From positions 1,366,548 to 1,430,547 of the forward strand of contig NZ_RDBK01000043.1 of NCBI RefSeq assembly GCF_008042275.1: 64,000 nucleotides of DNA, in the 5' to 3' direction. The stretch's first letter is position 1, and every line of letters starts with the position of its first letter. Under the pieces are notes generated by a model. That model was not told where the DNA came from, ran no database searches, and saw nothing but the letters and a program-made list of their open reading frames with translations. Positions 60,522 through 64,000 of the stretch are shown here, in pieces. The position numbers were made by a program, and so were the translations under genes. This stretch comes from Streptomyces sp. OR43. Lineage in GTDB: Bacteria > Actinomycetota > Actinomycetes > Streptomycetales > Streptomycetaceae.

Positions 60522-61415
60522 TCAGGAGACCGGATTGTGCCGGATCAGCGACTCCACCAGCCCCGACCGGGTCGCCGGGAAGTCCAGCGGGACGATACCG
60601 AGCCCCGTCCAGCCGGACGCCTGCGAGGAGTCGAGGAACGAGTGGACCTGGGGGTTGAGCCGGTCCGCGTTCCAGCGGGGCGGCAGCAGGGCCGCGGTGC
60701 TCACGTAGTTCATGAAGAGCTTGCCCGGCTGCTCGGCCGCCCTGCGGAACTGGGCCTCGATCTTCGGGTACTTGGCGAACGGCTCCGCCATGTAGTCGTC
60801 CTGGATGTCGAAGAGCCCCGGATCCGCGTACCGCACCCCGGGCAGGCCGCCGTTGTCGGCCAGCAGCACCACCTTGCCGCGCGCCCCGCCGAGCGTCGGC
60901 AGCGCGGAGTCGATGTGGAACAGCGGGCGCCAGCCCCGGCCGTCGAGGTAGTCGTCGAAGACCGCCCGGAACGCGGCGTCGCTCTCCTCCGAGTACTCCT
61001 GCTTGACCCGCATCAGGACGGTCTCCGTGGGCCGCTGGGCCAGGAAGTCCCAGCAGGCGCCGAGCACGTCGCCGAACATCAGGTTCTGGTACGAGGCCCC
61101 GTGGTGGATCGCGAACGAGCCGCCGGTGATCCGGCAGCGTACGTCCAGAAAGCGCACCCCGCTGTTCAGCTGCTCCGCGATCGTGGTGTTCTGGCACTCC
61201 GTCCAGGGGCCGCCGTAACGGGCGCCGGAGTCGTGCGAGCCGGGGATCGTGAGCCGCTGGAGCGCCGTGGCGTCCGCGATGCCGCGCATCCAGTCCTGCA
61301 CGGTGCGGGCCTGCCGGGCCTCGGCGCGCGCGGGCGCCGTGCCGACGAGGGCGGTGGCGGACACGGCGAGCGCTCCGGCCAGGAAGGTCCGGCGGTTGGC
61401 GGTGTACGGGCTCAT
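60522..61415 (-). CDS. Secreted phosphatidylinositol-specific phospholipase C-like protein
   Basis: The 297-residue protein begins with a twin-arginine-like signal 'MSPYTANRRTFLAGALAVSATALVG'. The catalytic histidines are in 'TIPGSHDSGARYGG' (His61) and 'GGSFAIHHGASYQ' (His104/105), with 'SGVRFLDVRCRI' for the Arg/Asp, and 'ETVLMRVKQEYS'. Bacterial PI-PLC cleaves phosphatidylinositol to inositol cyclic phosphate. Convergent with the hydrolase gene. Confidence 0.9.
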   Translation of the reverse strand: MSPYTANRRTFLAGALAVSATALVGTAPARAEARQARTVQDWMRGIADATALQRLTIPGSHDSGARYGGPWTECQNTTIAEQLNSGVRFLDVRCRITGGSFAIHHGASYQNLMFGDVLGACWDFLAQRPTETVLMRVKQEYSEESDAAFRAVFDDYLDGRGWRPLFHIDSALPTLGGARGKVVLLADNGGLPGVRYADPGLFDIQDDYMAEPFAKYPKIEAQFRRAAEQPGKLFMNYVSTAALLPPRWNADRLNPQVHSFLDSSQASGWTGLGIVPLDFPATRSGLVESLIRHNPVS

Positions 61416-61599
61416 ACGGGGATGCCTCCGGGGGCCGCGTGGGGATCAGCCCCCGGATTATGACCCGTACACATCACGCACGGAACAGGGCGTACGCCTC
61501 GGGGCGGCGCGAAAACGACGGATGCGCGGCCGGGGCCTCCGCCCCGCCCGCGCATCCTGCCGGTGTTGTCGTCCGCCGGATCTACTGCAACTACTGCAA

Positions 61600-63450
61600 C
61601 TACTGGATGATCGTGATCCGGTCCGTCGCCGGCGGGGCCAGCGGCGCGGCGGCCGTGGAGTGCGCCGCCAGGTAGGCGTTGAACAGGTCCAGGTCCGAGG
61701 CGCCGACCAGCTTGTTGGTGCCCGCGCCGAGAGCCGCGAAGCCGTCGCCGCCGCCCGCCAGGAACTCGTTCATCGCGACCCGGTAGGTCTTGGCCGGGTC
61801 GATCGCCTCACCGTTCAGCTTGATCGAGCCGGTGACCACACGGTCCGCACCCGACTTCGTCATGTCCAGCGTGTAGGTCAGGCCCTTGGACACCTGGAGG
61901 ATCTTCGGGCTGGCCTCGTTCGAACCGCTGACCTGCTGCTGGAGCGCGGACACCAGCTGCGCACCGGTCAGGTCGACGACGTTCATCATGTTGGTGAACG
62001 GCTGCACGGTGAACGACTCCCCGTACGTCACCACGCCGTCGCCCTCGCTGCCCGTCGCCTTGTACACCAGGTCGGCACGGATGCCGCCCGGGTTCATGAA
62101 CGCGACGACCGCCCCTCCCTTGTCCGCCGGCGCCAGACCCTCCAGCTGCGCGTCGGCGATCAGGTTGCCGAGCGGCTTCTCGGGGGCCGTGGAACCGCGG
62201 CCGTTGATGTCGGCGGAGATGAATCCCTGCGGGCGGCTCGCGATCGGCGCCGCGAGGGTGTTCCAGCGGGCGATCAGGGCCGTCATGTCGGTGGCCTTGG
62301 CCTGGTCCCGGGTGACGACGTGGTTCACCGAGACCGGGTTCGCGGGCGCGGGGCGGTGCTTCGAGGACGCCTTCACCGCGGTGCGCACGATGTCCTTGGT
62401 GCGGCGGTCGTACGTCAGCGTCGTGTCCGTGTACAGCTTGCCGAACGACGAGGCCGAGGTGACCAGGCGCGGGTTGCCCGCCGGGTCCGGGATCGTGCAC
62501 ACGTACGCCTGGTGGGTGTGGCCCGTGACCAGCGCGTCGACCTTCGGGGAGATGCCCTTGGCGATCTCGGTGATCGGACCGGAGATGCCGTCACCGGCGG
62601 CCGGGCTGTCGCAGTCGTAGTTGTACGAGGACGAGGCCGGGGCGCCGCCCTCGTGGATCAGCGTGACGATGGACTTCACGCCCTGCCGGTCGAGCTCCTT
62701 GGCGTACTTGTTGACCGTCTCGATCTCGTCGTGGAACTTCAGGCCCTTGACGCCGTTGGCTGTCACGATGTTCGGCGTGCCCTCCAGGGTCACCCCGATG
62801 AAGCCGATCTTGACGCCGTTCTTCTTCCACACCGTGTACGGCTTGAGGATCGGCTTGCCGGTCTTCTCGTCCGTCACGTTGGCGGCCAGGTACGGGAAGT
62901 CGGCGCCCTCGAACTTCTTGCCCTGCTCGTAGCACCCCTCGACCGGGTGGCAGCCGCCGTTCTGGAGACGGGCCAGCTCCGTGGCGCCCTCGTCGAACTC
63001 GTGGTTGCCGACGGTCGTCACATCGAGGTCGATCTTGTTGAGCGCCTCGATGGTCGGCTCGTCGTGGAACAGACCCGACAGCAGCGGGCTCGCCCCGACC
63101 ATGTCGCCGCCGGCCGCGGTGATGGAGTACGGGTGGCCCTTGCGCGCCGCACGCAGCGAGGAGGCGAGGTACTCCACGCCGCCGGCCGGGACGGCCTTCA
63201 CGGTGCCGTCGGCCTGCTTCTCGCTGACCGTGCCGGCCGAGCCGGACGGCGGCTCCAGGTTGCCGTGCAGGTCGTTGAAGGACAGCAGTTGCACGTCCAC
63301 GGTCCGGGCCGGCGTGTGGTGGCCGTGGTCCTTGGCGTGGCCCTGGGCGCCGGCCGGCATGGCGGCGACGAGCGCTCCGACGGTGGCCAGACCGGCTGCG
63401 GCGGCGAGCACCCGCCGGGACGCGCGGTTCTTCTGCGGTGTCGCTGACAT
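61600..63450 (-). CDS. Secreted 5'-nucleotidase / metallophosphoesterase
   Basis: The 616-residue protein has a signal peptide ('SRRVLAAAAGLATVGALVAAMPAGAQG'), a metallophosphatase domain ('LLSFNDLHGNLEPP', 'GGDMVGASPLL', 'TVGNHEFDEGATEL', 'VTGHTHQAYVC') and a C-terminal 5'-nucleotidase domain ('NPGGIRADLVY', 'GSGSNEASPKI'-like and 'FLAGGGDGFAAL'). It releases phosphate from nucleotides outside the cell. Many Streptomyces orthologues are in the Pho regulon; no clear Pho box is seen by eye. Confidence 0.92.
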   Translation of the reverse strand: MSATPQKNRASRRVLAAAAGLATVGALVAAMPAGAQGHAKDHGHHTPARTVDVQLLSFNDLHGNLEPPSGSAGTVSEKQADGTVKAVPAGGVEYLASSLRAARKGHPYSITAAGGDMVGASPLLSGLFHDEPTIEALNKIDLDVTTVGNHEFDEGATELARLQNGGCHPVEGCYEQGKKFEGADFPYLAANVTDEKTGKPILKPYTVWKKNGVKIGFIGVTLEGTPNIVTANGVKGLKFHDEIETVNKYAKELDRQGVKSIVTLIHEGGAPASSSYNYDCDSPAAGDGISGPITEIAKGISPKVDALVTGHTHQAYVCTIPDPAGNPRLVTSASSFGKLYTDTTLTYDRRTKDIVRTAVKASSKHRPAPANPVSVNHVVTRDQAKATDMTALIARWNTLAAPIASRPQGFISADINGRGSTAPEKPLGNLIADAQLEGLAPADKGGAVVAFMNPGGIRADLVYKATGSEGDGVVTYGESFTVQPFTNMMNVVDLTGAQLVSALQQQVSGSNEASPKILQVSKGLTYTLDMTKSGADRVVTGSIKLNGEAIDPAKTYRVAMNEFLAGGGDGFAALGAGTNKLVGASDLDLFNAYLAAHSTAAAPLAPPATDRITIIQ

Positions 63451-63736
63451 CGGTCCCCTTGTGAGTTCAGCGGGTGGTGTGAGGGTGTGACAAGTCTGGA
63501 GACTGCGTGCCGCAGCCTAGAGTCAACGCGCGTAGCGCGACAGATGTCTGGGGTTACGAAGAGGTTGCCGTCCGAGCAGAACGGCACTATCCACTCATAT
63601 GGCTTACATATGTGAGCAGAAACGTCACCGCCTGCATCACGGGCGCAAATCTGTACGCCATGGACAGCACCACCACACCACCCAAGGCCTCGTCCCCGCT
63701 CAACGGCCCTCCGGACTGCCTCCCGGCTTTCACGAG

Positions 63737-64000
63737 ATGATCGACGACCTCAAGTCGATCGTGCGGGGCGCGCATGTGCGCGCACAGCTCAAGGTGAACA
63801 CCGAGATGCTCCAGATGTACTGGGAGATCGGGCGGACGATCCTGGAGCGGCAGCGCGGGGAGAAGTGGGGCACAAAGGTCATCGACCGGATCGCCACCGA
63901 GCTGCGGACGGAGTTCCCGAACCAGCGGGGGTTCAGCACGCGCAACCTTCAGTACATGCAGCAGCTGGCTCGAACGTGGGTCGAACCATTTGCGCAGCAA
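63737..64000 (+). CDS. N-terminal part of a YhcG/DUF1016-type PDDEXK nuclease (3' end outside window)
   Basis: From ATG 63737 the frame reads 'MIDDLKSIVRGAHVRAQLKV', 'NTEMLQMYWEIGRTILERQR', 'GEKWGTKVIDRIATELRTEF' and 'SRNLQYM'-like 'STRNLQYMQQLARTW' to the window edge. This is the N-terminal domain of YhcG-like proteins, whose C-terminal PDDEXK nuclease is outside. The frame just upstream (ATG 63660, 'MDSTTTPPKASSPLNGPPD') looks like the usual short tail of this family but is one base out of step, so the gene may carry a frameshift, or start at 63737. Confidence 0.75.
   Translation, partial: MIDDLKSIVRGAHVRAQLKVNTEMLQMYWEIGRTILERQRGEKWGTKVIDRIATELRTEFPNQRGFSTRNLQYMQQLARTWVEPFAQQ

Overview
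The window looks like a Streptomyces chromosome segment. It has very high GC with strongly GC-biased third codon positions, many GTG starts, and gene content that matches the core chromosome of that genus: mshA, the RsiG anti-sigma factor, the nickel regulator Nur, the nitrogen regulator GlnR, DUF2516, DUF3099 and DUF1416 proteins, and a secreted 5'-nucleotidase. From memory, the order glnR, LacI regulator, HtrA-like protease, two-component pair, 5'-nucleotidase, and separately nur and mshA, follows the S. coelicolor arrangement. I see no tRNA, rRNA, CRISPR array, prophage or antibiotic cluster. Layout: 1-5.6 kb holds a truncated GIY-YIG-like gene end, a toxin-antitoxin-like pair, a lipoprotein, a small-molecule kinase and a secreted beta-helix protein. 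5.1-12.7 kb is core: ybjN-like, mshA, a methyltransferase, an NlpC/P60 hydrolase, a receiver-SpoIIE phosphatase, then the DUF2516 / HbhA-like / XRE trio that also sits together in mycobacteria. 12.8-22.0 kb is accessory DNA bracketed by two direct Nudix copies, the first truncated. Inside are a less GC-rich two-gene system (a 1515-residue trypsin-like protease / NTPase / repeat protein plus a Trypco2-like small protein), a dead TnsB-like transposase, and a MarR-controlled NmrA gene. 22.2-33 kb is a run of regulator-effector pairs (MerR-PP2C fusion, HxlR/thioesterase, TetR/SDR, TetR, TetR/ABC transporter) whose shared promoters carry clear inverted repeats. Between them lie three short gene-end scars, which points to repeated insertion and deletion. 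33-37.8 kb holds a kinase / HAD / GntR operon and two tandem copies of a divergent module, a GntR-type regulator facing a 55-57 residue membrane protein. 37.9-64 kb returns to core: Eis-like acetyltransferase, asparaginase, rsiG, dtd, YgfZ, nur, a nitrobindin-like protein, a DUF1416 / thiosulfate sulfurtransferase operon behind a Cys-containing leader peptide, a membrane protein gene broken by a 113-bp inverted repeat, glnR behind a 19-codon overlapping ORF, a LacI regulator, a GlxA-type regulator with a divergent oxidoreductase, an HtrA-like protease with a two-component system, a TetR/hydrolase pair, a PI-PLC-like enzyme, a 5'-nucleotidase and the start of a YhcG-like nuclease. The most interesting observations are the protease-NTPase-Trypco2 system with its broken mobile-element neighbour, the duplicated GntR/mini-membrane-protein module, and the 113-bp inverted repeat. 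All family assignments are by eye from motifs and remembered families; no search was run.
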